Assembly (NCBI RefSeq): GCF_003258605.2
Contig: NZ_CP031264.1
Span: 4,154,001-4,218,000 of the forward strand
DNA: 64,000 nucleotides
Reading direction: 5' to 3'
From: Peterkaempfera bronchialis
GTDB lineage: Bacteria; Actinomycetota; Actinomycetes; Streptomycetales; Streptomycetaceae
Shown: positions 24,122 to 32,908 of the stretch, one piece after another
Numbering within the stretch: position 1 is the first letter of the stretch
How the letters are laid out: every line of letters starts with the position of its first letter
The notes under the pieces: model-generated
Databases searched by the model: none
What the model was told of the DNA's origin: nothing
Seen by the model: the letters and a program-made list of their open reading frames with translations, nothing else
Position numbers and translations under genes: made by a program

Positions 24122-25471
24122 ATGGTGACCAGCCGACTGCCCGGCCGCCCGCTGCCCGCCGTTCCCGCACAGCGTGCCTTCGGCGGTCGCAGACCCGGGC
24201 AGGGGCTGTTGGCAGCGGTGGTCCGGTCGGCCGGTCGGCGTCGGGTGCAGGTCGCCGGGTGCCTGGTCGCCGCCGGCTGGGCGGGTGTCTTTCCGCTGGC
24301 CTCGGCGCTGCCCAACCAGCGGTTATGGGGCACGGTCGCGGCCGGCGCCTATCTGCTCGCCGCCCTGCTGGCGGCGGTGCTGCCCCGCCCGCACGCCGGG
24401 CGGGCCGCCGCCCTGGTGGCGGTGGTGGGCGCGGCGCTGGTGCCGCTCGTCTTATTGGCGCTGCACGGCTACCGGCAGTCCGAGGTCGGGGTGGTCGAAC
24501 GGTCGGCGCGGCTGCTGCTGCACACCGGCAGCCCCTATCTGCCGCACCCGGTCCGGGTCACCGACTACGACCCGTATCTGCCCGCGATGAGCCTCTTCGG
24601 GCTGCCCCGGGCCCTGCTGGGTGGGGGCGGCGGCAGCGTGGACAGCGGCGCCGGCGGGCTGCTCGGGCTGGCCGGTGACGCCCGGATCTGGTTCGCCGCC
24701 GTGTTTCTGCTCTGCCTGGCGGCGGCCTGGCGGCTGCTGCGGCCGTACGGCGCCTCGGCTGCCGTACCGCTGACCGTCCTCACCGCCTCCCCGCTGGTCG
24801 CCCTGCCGCTCGCGGTCGGCGGCGTGGACCTGCCGCTGATCGGCCTCTGCTGCCTCGGCTTGGCCCTGGCCGGTCGGGGCCGCCCGGTCTCCGCCGGGCT
24901 GGTGCTGGCTCTCGCCTGCGCCCTCAAGTGGACCGCCTGGCCGGCCGTGCCGGTCGCGGCGGTGCTGCTCTGGGCGGTGCACGGCCGGGCCGCCGCCGCC
25001 CGCTGTGTGATGGTCGCGGTGACCGGCGCGGTGGCGGCCGTGGTGCCGTTTGTACTGGCGGCCCCGGAGGCCGTGCTGGAGCAGGTGGTGCGCTTTCCGC
25101 TGGGGCTCTCCGCCGTCCGTACCCCCGCCACCAGCCCGCTGCCGGGACACCTCATCGCCTGCCTCGGCCCCGGCGGCCGGTGGGCCTGCCTGGTGCTGCT
25201 CGGCCTGGGCGGCGCGGCCGTGGCCGCCCGGCTGCTGTACCGGCCGCCGCTCACCGCCGTCCAGGCCGCCGACCGGCTGGCGGTGGGCCTGGCGGGGGCG
25301 TTTCTGCTGGCCCCGGCGGGCCGCTTCGGCTATCTGGCACTCCCGCTGATCCTCGCCCTCTGGCTCCGGCTGGCCACCCGGACGGGTCAGGTCGCCGCCG
25401 GAACGCCACGGGTGCCGAGCGCCCGCCCCCGCCCATCCGAGAGCCTGAGCGCCACGGTCCCATCCCGGTGA
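24122..25471 (+). CDS. GT-C (GT87/DUF2029-like) membrane glycosyltransferase with two TTA codons
   Basis: 449 residues from ATG 24122 (GTG 24113 is possible), about 10-12 helices. The segment SARLLLHTGSPYLPHPVRVTDYDPYLPA with its Asp in the first outer loop, and LALACALKWTAWPAVPVAAV, resemble polyprenol-phosphomannose-dependent mannosyltransferases. It would transfer a sugar on the outer face of the membrane. TTA codons occur at 24323-24325 (NQRLWG) and 24452-24454 (LVLLAL). Two TTA codons in one gene are unusual in a genome of this GC content and suggest bldA control. It follows the response regulator by 77 bp and may belong to its regulon. Confidence 0.75.
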   Translation: MVTSRLPGRPLPAVPAQRAFGGRRPGQGLLAAVVRSAGRRRVQVAGCLVAAGWAGVFPLASALPNQRLWGTVAAGAYLLAALLAAVLPRPHAGRAAALVAVVGAALVPLVLLALHGYRQSEVGVVERSARLLLHTGSPYLPHPVRVTDYDPYLPAMSLFGLPRALLGGGGGSVDSGAGGLLGLAGDARIWFAAVFLLCLAAAWRLLRPYGASAAVPLTVLTASPLVALPLAVGGVDLPLIGLCCLGLALAGRGRPVSAGLVLALACALKWTAWPAVPVAAVLLWAVHGRAAAARCVMVAVTGAVAAVVPFVLAAPEAVLEQVVRFPLGLSAVRTPATSPLPGHLIACLGPGGRWACLVLLGLGGAAVAARLLYRPPLTAVQAADRLAVGLAGAFLLAPAGRFGYLALPLILALWLRLATRTGQVAAGTPRVPSARPRPSESLSATVPSR

Positions 25472-25618
25472 GCCCCGGCGGTGCGCCGTCTCGGGGACAA
25501 CGCGTGCGGCACGGCGGCGTGGGTACGCTACGGACCGTTATCGATCACGTACGATCGGTCGGGGCCTTCGCCATGCGGAAGCCGTCCGCAGCCTCTAGGG
25601 TCGCACCCGGAGGCACTG

Positions 25619-27220
25619 GTGAGCATGGGCGAACAGCGCGGCAGTGACGGCGAGGACGCCGAGGGCGGCGCTCCGGCGAGCCGGCGGCGCTTCCTCGGGA
25701 TGGCCGCCGCGGCCGGTGCAGGGCTGGCCGCGGCCGGCTGCTCCGGGGGCGACGGCGGAGCGGCGCATCCGACCGCGGCCCCCACGCGGGGCCCGTCCGC
25801 CGTCCGGGGCGAGAACGACCGGCCCGGCGACTCCGGCTGGCGGCTCTCCCGGCGCGGCGCCCCGTCCGCGATCGAGGGGTACACCGATCGGGTGAGCGTG
25901 CTGCCGGGCGAGGAGTTCGGGCTCCATGTCTCCACGACGGCGCCAGGCTTCACGGTCCGCGCCTACCGGATGGGCTGGTACGGCGGCGCCCGGGCCCGGC
26001 TGGTCTGGCAGTCCGAGCGCGTCCAGGGCAGGCGGCAGCGCGCGCCGCGCTTCGAGCAGCGGACCCGTACCGTGCACGCCGACTGGGAACCCAGCCTCAC
26101 CGTGGCCACCCGGGGCTGGCCGGAGGGCTGCTATCTGCTGCGGCTGGACGCCGACCGGCGGTCCGCCCAGCGGTATGTGCCGATCACGGTCCGCTCCGCC
26201 ACCGCCGTCGGGCGGACCGTCCTGGTCAATGCCTCGGCGACCTGGCAGGCCTACAACGAGTGGGGCGGCCACAGCCTCTACAACGGCCCGGACGGCGCCT
26301 ACCGCAGCCGCGCGCTGGCGGTCTCCTTCGACCGGCCGTACCACAAGGACGGCGCCGGGAAGTTCCTCATCTATGAGCAGCCCGCCGTCTGCCTCGCCGA
26401 GCGGCTCGGCATCCCGCTCGCCTACACCACCGGCGTGGACGTGGCCACCCGCCCCGGCCAGCTGACCGGCGCCACGGCGGTGGTGCTGCTCGGCCACGAC
26501 GAGTACTGGACCCCGGAGCAGCGCGCCCGGGTCGCCCAGGCGCGCGACGCCGGGGCCAATCTGGCGGTGCTCGGCGCCAACACCTGCTTCCGCCGCATCC
26601 GGCTGGAGTCCGCCGCGAACGGGCCCGACCGGCTGGCGGTCTGCTACAAGTCCGACTACCGGGAGGACCCCTGCTACGCCCGGGGGGACTACGCCCTGGT
26701 CACCAATGACTTCCGCCGCGACCCGGCGCCGAGCCCGGAGAGTGCGCTCACCGGGGTCCTCTACGAGGGCTACCCGACGGAGGCCCCGTATGTGGTGACC
26801 CGCCCGGACCACTGGGTCTTCGCCGGTACCGGGGTGCGGGCCGGGGACTCCTTCAAGGCGCTGGTCGGTGTGGAGTACGACCGGGTGACCCCGGAGGCGC
26901 CCACCCCCCGCCCGCTGGAGGTGCTCTCCCACTCGCCGCTGGTCTGCAACGGGCAGCACAGCCACAGCGACTCCGCCTATGGCACCCGGCCGAGCGGCGC
27001 TGGCCTCTTCGCCAGCGGCACCATGCGCTGGGTGGAGTCGCTGGACGCCACCGGGCCGGGCGTGCACGGCGTCCGGCACGGCATGGACGGCCGCACCGGC
27101 GCCTTCACCCGCCGGGTCACCGAGAATGTGCTGCGGGTCTTCGCCGCCGGTCCGGCCGGGCACACCCACCCGGCCACCGACAATCTGCACGAGGTGTACG
27201 GGGCGGCAGCCAAGGTCTAG
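25619..27220 (+). CDS. Tat-exported lipoprotein with DMFase beta-subunit-like domain
   Basis: About 533 residues from GTG 25619 (GGAGG 4 nt upstream) or 531 from ATG 25625. The N-terminus has a twin-arginine signal SRRRFLGMAAAAGAGLAAAGC with a lipobox-type Cys, so it is exported folded and probably anchored. The body shows the N,N-dimethylformamidase beta-subunit large-domain pattern: IEGYTDRVSVLPGEEFGLHV, FTVRAYRMGWYGGARARLVW, NASATWQAYNEWGGHSLYNG, VVLLGHDEYWTPEQR and HSHSDSAYGTRPSGAG. Related proteins in Streptomyces are uncharacterised surface proteins; amidohydrolase activity is not established. Confidence 0.82.
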   Translation: MSMGEQRGSDGEDAEGGAPASRRRFLGMAAAAGAGLAAAGCSGGDGGAAHPTAAPTRGPSAVRGENDRPGDSGWRLSRRGAPSAIEGYTDRVSVLPGEEFGLHVSTTAPGFTVRAYRMGWYGGARARLVWQSERVQGRRQRAPRFEQRTRTVHADWEPSLTVATRGWPEGCYLLRLDADRRSAQRYVPITVRSATAVGRTVLVNASATWQAYNEWGGHSLYNGPDGAYRSRALAVSFDRPYHKDGAGKFLIYEQPAVCLAERLGIPLAYTTGVDVATRPGQLTGATAVVLLGHDEYWTPEQRARVAQARDAGANLAVLGANTCFRRIRLESAANGPDRLAVCYKSDYREDPCYARGDYALVTNDFRRDPAPSPESALTGVLYEGYPTEAPYVVTRPDHWVFAGTGVRAGDSFKALVGVEYDRVTPEAPTPRPLEVLSHSPLVCNGQHSHSDSAYGTRPSGAGLFASGTMRWVESLDATGPGVHGVRHGMDGRTGAFTRRVTENVLRVFAAGPAGHTHPATDNLHEVYGAAAKV

Positions 27221-27237
27221 GCGGTGGCAGACACCGC

Positions 27238-28908
27238 CTAGCGGCCGGCGGCCAGCACGGCCCGGACGGCGGGGCCCGCCGCGTCGGAGCCATGGCCGCC
27301 GCCCTGCACCATGGCCGCCGCCGCGACATCGCCCTGGTAGGCGGTGAACCAGCTGTCGGTGGTGGAGCCCACCTCGGCGGTGCCGGTCTTGGCGCCCGTC
27401 GGGTAGCCGCCGAGGCCGCTCATCACCCCGGCGGCGGTGCCGCTCACGGCAGTGGTGTGCATCAGGCCGCGCAGCTGCTCGGCCACCCCGGAGGAGAGCG
27501 GCCGGGCGGCGGGCTGCTGGGCGAGGCCGGGCAGCAGGATCGGCTGGCGGAAGACGCCGGACCGCACGGTGGCCGCGACCGAGGCCATGGCCAGCGGGTT
27601 CATCTGCACCCGGCCCTGGCCGATCATGGCGGCGGCCTTCTCCACCTCGTCGCCGCTGGGCACCGGCACGCTGCCGTCCATATTGGCCAGCCCGGTGTGC
27701 CAGGACATGCCGATCCCGAAGACGTCCCGGGCCTCGGCGGTGAGGTCGCCGTCGCCCAGCTTGTCGCGCAGGTTGATGAAGCCGGTGTTGCAGGAGGCGG
27801 CGAAGTCGTCCCGCAGGGTGGCTCCGGGGTTGGAGCTGCCCTCGACGTTGTGGAACTCCTTGCCGTAGACATACAGCTGGGGCGCGCAGGGGGCGGGCGT
27901 GCCGGGGGCGACGCCGCGCTCCAGCAGCGCCGCCGCTGTGATGATCTTCATGGTGGAGCCCGGGGCCGTCATTCCCTTGAAGGCCGCGTTGAAGCCCGGC
28001 TGGGAGTTGGCCAGCGCCAGTACACGGCCGGTGCTGGGCTCCACCGCCACCAGGGAGGCCAGTCGCCCGCCGCCCTGGCCCTGGGCGGCCACCGCCTGCT
28101 CGGCGGCCTTCTGGAGCCGCCCGTCGATGGTGAGCTTCAGCGGTTCGCCGGGTTTGGCCTTGACGAAGGTGTGCAGGGTCCGCAGGGCGTTGCCGCTCTC
28201 CGCGCCCGCGATCACCACGCCCTTGCCGGGGGTGCCGCCCGGCTGGTCGTCCAGCGCCTTCCGGAACTCGGGGGCCAGCGCCTTCAGCGAGGGGTAGGCG
28301 TCGATGGACCTGCCCGCGCTGTCGGTGACCTTCGGCCGGGCGGGCGGCACCTCCCGCGCACTGAGCACGGTCTCCTCGGTCAGCCGGGGGTGCAGCACCG
28401 ACGGCGACCAGTGCACCACGGTCCTGCCGTCGGTGGTCCGCACCACCCGCACCGTGCCGTCGTACGCCCAGGTGCCGAGCCCGGTCAGCCGGGCCCCGGC
28501 GTGGAAGCCGACCGGCACCGCGCCGGGCGGCGGGGTGTCATGCGGGGTGGGCGCCGGGGTGTCGGTCGGCTCCAGTGTCAGCGAGGCCAGCCGCAGGTCG
28601 TCGCGGTAGTCGGAGAGGCCCTGCTCGGCGGCGGCCGGGTCGTCGGTCTGCCCGGCCGCCGCTGCGGTGTCGCCCTTGGCCCAGGCGTCCAGGAACGCCT
28701 GTGCGGCCTGCCGGGCCTGGTCGGCCGACGGCTTCTGGTCGGAGGCGGTCAGCGGCTGGGCACTCTCCGTGCCGCCGGTGCCCGTGGTGGCGGTGCTGCC
28801 CTGGTGGCCGTTGGAGAGCGCTCCCACGATGTTGTAGACGCCGTACCCCGCCACCGAGAACATCGCGGCGCAGACACCCCCGATGACGGCCTTCGCGGCT
28901 CTTCCCAT
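27238..28908 (-). CDS. Penicillin-binding protein with NTF2-like N-terminal domain
   Basis: 556 residues from ATG 28908 with GGGGGAGC upstream. A signal anchor (AVIGGVCAAMFSVAGYGVYN) is followed by a MecA_N/NTF2-like domain (about 65-170; AAQAFLDAWAKGDTAAAAGQ), a dimerisation segment, and a transpeptidase with S318-T-M-K, S-C-N (AASCNTGFINLRDKL) and K-T-G (GAKTGTAEVGS). This architecture is the low-affinity class B PBP type found in several Streptomyces copies. It acts outside the membrane. It converges with the DMFase-like gene with only 17 nt between and no terminator. Confidence 0.92.
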   Translation of the reverse strand: MGRAAKAVIGGVCAAMFSVAGYGVYNIVGALSNGHQGSTATTGTGGTESAQPLTASDQKPSADQARQAAQAFLDAWAKGDTAAAAGQTDDPAAAEQGLSDYRDDLRLASLTLEPTDTPAPTPHDTPPPGAVPVGFHAGARLTGLGTWAYDGTVRVVRTTDGRTVVHWSPSVLHPRLTEETVLSAREVPPARPKVTDSAGRSIDAYPSLKALAPEFRKALDDQPGGTPGKGVVIAGAESGNALRTLHTFVKAKPGEPLKLTIDGRLQKAAEQAVAAQGQGGGRLASLVAVEPSTGRVLALANSQPGFNAAFKGMTAPGSTMKIITAAALLERGVAPGTPAPCAPQLYVYGKEFHNVEGSSNPGATLRDDFAASCNTGFINLRDKLGDGDLTAEARDVFGIGMSWHTGLANMDGSVPVPSGDEVEKAAAMIGQGRVQMNPLAMASVAATVRSGVFRQPILLPGLAQQPAARPLSSGVAEQLRGLMHTTAVSGTAAGVMSGLGGYPTGAKTGTAEVGSTTDSWFTAYQGDVAAAAMVQGGGHGSDAAGPAVRAVLAAGR

Positions 28909-29022
28909 GTGTGCTCCCCCCACGAACCAATTCCGACCGGGAGATCGTAAGCATGTTCCGCTGCCGAGGCGCCCGGATTGTGGAAAACCGATGGGGATGA
29001 GGGGGGAGCGGGGGATGTCCGG

Positions 29023-30987
29023 TCAGATCCAGGCTCTGAACCACATCCGGGCGTTCCACTCGTCCATCGGGATCGCCTGCCCGGTGAAGATCGGGAAGAA
29101 GTACAGGAAGTTCCAGACGATCGACAGCACCAGCAGCCCGGCCGCCACCCCGCCGATCATCCGCCGCTCCCGGCTCGCCCGGGCCTGGCCGATCATGGCG
29201 CCGATCATCATGGTGACCGCCAGCACCAGGAACGGGACGAAGACCACCGCGTAGAAGAAGAAGATGGTCCGCTCCTGGTACTCGAACCAGGGCAGATAGC
29301 CGGCGGCCAGCCCGCAGAGGATCGCCCCGGCCCGCCAGTCGCGGCGCAGCGCCCACCGGTAGAGGCAGTAGGCCAGCGCGACGATGCCCGCCCACCACAG
29401 CAGCGGGGTGCCGATGCCCAGCACCTCGCGGGCGCACTCGGAGACCTGGCAGCCCGCCTGGCCCTGCTTGGGCGACTCATAGAAGAAGGAGACCGGGCGG
29501 CCCAGGACCGGCCAGCTCCAGGGGTTGGACTGGTAGACGTGCGGCGAGTGCAGATTGCGGTGGAAGTTGTAGACCTCGGAGTGGTAGTGCCACAGGCTGC
29601 GGAACTTGTCCGGCACCCAGGTCAGGTCCACCTGGAACGGCATCTTCTGCCGCCCGAACACCGGCAGCGTGATGTACTCCGAGGAGAGTCCCGACCGGTG
29701 CGCGGCCCAGTCCCGGAAGTAGCCGCCCTTGCCCGGCTGGGCGCTGCTGGCGAACCAGCCGGCCCACGAGGAGACGTACACCACCAGCGAGACCACGACC
29801 ATCGAGCCGAAGGCGGGCAGGCCGTCGCGGCGCAGCGTGGCCAGATGGGGGTGGCGGGCTCCGGCCAGCCGGCGGGAGCCGGCGTCCCAGAGCACCACCA
29901 TCACGCCGAACGCCGCCACCACATAGAGCCCGCTCCACTTGGTGGCGCAGGCCAGGCCCAGGCTCACCCCGGCGAGCAGCCGGTACGGGCGCCAGCCCAG
30001 GTTCAGCCGGGCGGCCAGCACGGCGTCCGGGGAGGCGTCGGGGTGGTCGGCGGTGGCGCCCAGTGCGTCGGCGATCCGGGCCCGGGTCCGGTCGCGGTCG
30101 ATCAGCAGGAAGCCGAAGGCCGCCAGCACCCAGAACATCACCACCAGGTCCAGCAGCGCGGTACGGCTCATCACGAAGTGCAGCCCGTCCACCGCCAGCA
30201 GCAGCCCGGCGGTGCAGCCCAGCAGCGTGGAGCGGAAGAGCCGCCGGGCGATCCGGGCGATCATCAGCACCGAGAGGGTGCCGAGCAGCGCCACCGCGAA
30301 CCGCCAGCCGAAGGGGTGCAGGCCGAAGACCCACTCACCCAGCCCGATGATCCACTTCCCGACCGGGGGGTGCACGATGTACGCGGCCTGGGAGGAGAGC
30401 GGGATGGACTGCGGCGTGCCGATGATGTCCTTGTTGGCGTCGTCCGGCCAGCTCGCCTCGTATCCCAGGTGCAGCAGCGACCAGGCGTCCTTGGCGTAGT
30501 ACGTCTCGTCGAAGATCACCGCATCGGGGCTGCCCAGGTGGACGAAGCGCAGCACGCCAGCGAAGACCGCCACCGCGACCGGCCCCAGCCAGCCCGACCA
30601 GCGGTACAGCCACGCCCAGAGCGCGGCCGGCAGCCCGACGCCGAGCCGGGCGAGCAGCGGGGACGGGCCGTCCGGCGGTGGCGCACCGGGCCCGTCGGGC
30701 ATCGGGGGCACCAGCCGGTGCCGCAGCGGACTGCGGTCCGGCCCGAAGTACCCGTACCGGCCCAGCCCCCGCTGCCACGCCGAGGCCGGGCGGTGGTCCG
30801 CCGGGGCGGGCTGCTCGCCGTCCCCCGACGGCGGGTCCGCCCGCTCGCTGGTGAGCACCGCACCGCCGCCGGGCACACCGTCGGGCGCGGTCGGTCCGCC
30901 CGCCGGGGGTGCGCCCGGCGCGTCCGCGCCGCCGCTGCCGGTGGGGTCCCCGCCCGCTGGGGCTCCTGTCGCCTTGTCACCGCTCAC
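29023..30987 (-). CDS. pmt: Pmt, polyprenyl-phosphate-mannose protein mannosyltransferase
   Basis: 654 residues from GTG 30987; an in-frame ATG 31011 would add 8 residues. A -10-like TACGAT ends 6 nt before the GTG, suggesting a leaderless message. After a Pro/Gly-rich cytoplasmic segment, the first outer loop carries the catalytic Asp-Glu in VIFDETYYAKDAWSLLHLGY; later come HPPVGKWIIGLGEWVFGLHP and ATKWSGLYVVAAFGVMVVLW. It O-mannosylates secreted proteins during export, and in Streptomyces is needed for phage phiC31 receptor glycosylation. It is divergent from rsmI with an 80-bp gap. Confidence 0.95.
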   Translation of the reverse strand: MSGDKATGAPAGGDPTGSGGADAPGAPPAGGPTAPDGVPGGGAVLTSERADPPSGDGEQPAPADHRPASAWQRGLGRYGYFGPDRSPLRHRLVPPMPDGPGAPPPDGPSPLLARLGVGLPAALWAWLYRWSGWLGPVAVAVFAGVLRFVHLGSPDAVIFDETYYAKDAWSLLHLGYEASWPDDANKDIIGTPQSIPLSSQAAYIVHPPVGKWIIGLGEWVFGLHPFGWRFAVALLGTLSVLMIARIARRLFRSTLLGCTAGLLLAVDGLHFVMSRTALLDLVVMFWVLAAFGFLLIDRDRTRARIADALGATADHPDASPDAVLAARLNLGWRPYRLLAGVSLGLACATKWSGLYVVAAFGVMVVLWDAGSRRLAGARHPHLATLRRDGLPAFGSMVVVSLVVYVSSWAGWFASSAQPGKGGYFRDWAAHRSGLSSEYITLPVFGRQKMPFQVDLTWVPDKFRSLWHYHSEVYNFHRNLHSPHVYQSNPWSWPVLGRPVSFFYESPKQGQAGCQVSECAREVLGIGTPLLWWAGIVALAYCLYRWALRRDWRAGAILCGLAAGYLPWFEYQERTIFFFYAVVFVPFLVLAVTMMIGAMIGQARASRERRMIGGVAAGLLVLSIVWNFLYFFPIFTGQAIPMDEWNARMWFRAWI

Positions 30988-31066
30988 CCGGACATCGTAG
31001 GGGTGGGGCATGAGAGCCGGGCCGGTCCGGTGCGGACCGATCCGCCCGGGCTGCGAGGATGGGGCG

Positions 31067-31963
31067 GTGACCGGAGTACTCGTACTGGCAGGAACCCCCA
31101 TCGGCGACGTCGAGGACGCGCCGCCCCGACTCGCGCGTGAGCTGGCGGCGGCCGATGTGGTCGCGGCGGAGGACACCCGCCGGCTGCGCCGCCTCACCCA
31201 GGCGCTCGGTGTGACCACCACCGGGCGGGTCGTCTCCTATTTCGAGGGCAATGAGGTGGCCCGCACCGGCGAGCTGGTGGAGGCGCTGACCGGCGGCGCC
31301 CGGGTGCTGCTGGTCACCGACGCGGGCATGCCGTCGGTCTCCGACCCCGGCTACCGGCTGGTGGCCGCCGCGGTCGAGGCGGGGGTGCGGGTCACCGCCG
31401 TACCCGGGCCGTCCGCCGTGCTGACCGCGCTGGCGATGTCGGGGCTGCCGGTGGACCGGTTCTGCTTCGAGGGCTTTCTGCCGCGCAAGGCCGGAGAGCG
31501 GGCCGGGCGGCTGCGGGAGGTCGCCGCCGAGCCGCGCACCCTGGTCTTCTTCGAGGCGCCGCACCGGCTGGCCGAGACGCTGGCGGCGATGGCCGAGGCA
31601 TTCGGCGCGGACCGGCCGGGCGCGGTCTGCCGGGAGCTGACCAAGACCTATGAGGAGGTCAAGCGGGGACCGCTGGGCGAACTCGCCGCCTGGGCGGCGG
31701 ACGGGGTACGCGGCGAGATCACCGTGGTGGTGGCGGGTGCGCCGCCCACCGAGCCGGAGCAGCTTGACCCGGCCGAGCTGGCCCGCCGGGTCGCGGCCCG
31801 GGAGGCCGCCGGGGAACGCCGCAAGGAGGCCATCGCGGCGGTGGCGGCCGACGCCGGGCTGCCCAAGCGGGAGGTGTTCGACGCCGTGGTGGCCGCCAAG
31901 CACGCCGCCCCGGGGAAGACACCGGATCCGAAGGACACCGGATCTGAGGGACACCGGATCTGA
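31067..31963 (+). CDS. rsmI: RsmI, 16S rRNA (cytidine-1402 2'-O) methyltransferase
   Basis: 298 residues from GTG 31067. Tetrapyrrole-methylase fold motifs are GVLVLAGTPIGDVEDAPPRL at the N-terminus, AAEDTRRLRRL, TDAGMPSVSDPGYRLV, AVPGPSAVLTALAMSGLP and FEGFLPRKAGERAGRL. It methylates C1402 of the ribosomal decoding centre. The last ~15 residues (DPKDTGSEGHRI) are encoded by a 16-bp tandem repeat that contains the stop codon, so the C-terminus has been rewritten by repeat growth. Confidence 0.95.
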   Translation: MTGVLVLAGTPIGDVEDAPPRLARELAAADVVAAEDTRRLRRLTQALGVTTTGRVVSYFEGNEVARTGELVEALTGGARVLLVTDAGMPSVSDPGYRLVAAAVEAGVRVTAVPGPSAVLTALAMSGLPVDRFCFEGFLPRKAGERAGRLREVAAEPRTLVFFEAPHRLAETLAAMAEAFGADRPGAVCRELTKTYEEVKRGPLGELAAWAADGVRGEITVVVAGAPPTEPEQLDPAELARRVAAREAAGERRKEAIAAVAADAGLPKREVFDAVVAAKHAAPGKTPDPKDTGSEGHRI

Positions 31964-31982
31964 GGGACACCGGATCTGAGGC
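31919..31982. repeat. 16-bp tandem repeat across the rsmI stop codon
   Basis: Three identical copies of ACACCGGATCTGAGGG (31935-31982; the last base of the third copy differs) follow one copy with two changes (31919-31934). The unit is not a multiple of three, so adding or losing a copy changes the reading frame and stop of rsmI. Confidence 0.92.
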
Positions 31983-31996
31983 TCCCGGGCGTGTCC

Positions 31997-32014
31997 GCCG
32001 CGCCACGGCGCGGC
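31997..32014 (+). terminator. Short hairpin after rsmI
   Basis: GCCGCGC (31997-32003) pairs with GCGCGGC (32008-32014) across a CACG loop, 34 nt beyond the rsmI stop. Strong but short, without a U tract, so termination is only probable. Confidence 0.5.
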
Positions 32015-32025
32015 GTACCGTGGTC

Positions 32026-32297
32026 AGAAGGGCGTCCGCGTGCGCGGGCGGCAACGGCGCTCAGCTCCAGCGTGCGGCGCGAACCGGACCGGAGCGGGGT
32101 GCCCCGGTGGCGTGCGCAAGGTAAAGCGCAGACCAGCCAGGCCAAGGATGGACGCGGGCCGGAGAGCGGTCCGTACAGGAATCCCCAACAGCGGGCCAAG
32201 ACTCGGCAACCCGGGAATCCGGAGGCCCGCCCCGGGAATTCCCTGAAGAGGAAAGACCCGTACCGGGCGAACGTCCGGAGGGCACCGGGAGACCGTC
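32026..32297 (+). other. Long untranslated leader or gap before the zinc-ribbon gene
   Basis: A -10-like TACCGT at 32016-32021 would place a transcript start near 32028, leaving about 270 nt before the ATG at 32298. The stretch contains several GC inverted repeats (for example CCCGCCCCGGGAATTCCC near 32228) and a purine-rich middle, but no ribosome-bound start on either strand. I could not match it to a known riboswitch, T-box or structural RNA. Confidence 0.4.
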
Positions 32298-32786
32298 ATG
32301 AGCGAGACCATCGGTAACCCTGTGAGCAGGCCGGGTGCGGACCCGGCGTCGGCAGCCACCACCGTCACCGCCGCCACCGGGGGCCCGGTCGAGACCGCCC
32401 ACGAGGCCTACTCCTTCGCCTGCCTCAGCTGCGGATACGGCTGGGAGCAGGAGTACGAGATCGAGCACCACACCGACCGGGAGGGGCACATCACCTGCCG
32501 CTACCGGGCCAACGGGGTGCGGGTGCCGTCTCCGCTGCTCCAGCCCAACTGCCCCGGCTGCGGCGGCCACACCATACGCATCATGCGGGCCGGACGGGTG
32601 GCGGCCGTGGGCCGCTCCTGGAGCAGGAGCCCCAGTGCCGCAGGGCCGCACCCGGGCGAGCCCGAGCACCACGGCGACGGGGCCCACCTGGACGGCGGCG
32701 CGGAGCGACGGCGCCCCCGCCGACGGCTGCACCTCCCCTTCCACCTGCACCTGCGCCGCCGCCACGGCTCCAGGCCGGCGGCCTGA
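32298..32786 (+). CDS. Zinc-ribbon protein of unknown function
   Basis: 162 residues. The conserved core (about residues 38-100) has two Cys pairs, CLSC and CPGC, about 48 residues apart, with GYGWEQEYEIEHH between, consistent with one zinc ribbon. A basic His/Arg-rich tail (RRRLHLPFHLHLRRRH) ends the protein. Similar small zinc-ribbon proteins are conserved in Streptomyces without known function; nucleic-acid binding is plausible. It precedes metG by 122 bp on the same strand. Confidence 0.75.
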   Translation: MSETIGNPVSRPGADPASAATTVTAATGGPVETAHEAYSFACLSCGYGWEQEYEIEHHTDREGHITCRYRANGVRVPSPLLQPNCPGCGGHTIRIMRAGRVAAVGRSWSRSPSAAGPHPGEPEHHGDGAHLDGGAERRRPRRRLHLPFHLHLRRRHGSRPAA

Positions 32787-32908
32787 CGGACCCGGCCCGC
32801 ACGGGCCCGGCGCCCTCTCCACCGCCCCCGGTGGGGAGGGCGCCGTACGGCGCGGGCCGCCCGCCCGAGGGTGCGAGGGGTGCACCCGGCGACGGATAGG
32901 ATTCCGCT

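Noticed and set aside
32240-32280. RNase P RNA-like GAGGAAAG segment in the leader before the zinc-ribbon gene
   Set aside because: Only this short match is seen; the complementary P4 strand and the other conserved parts of rnpB are missing.
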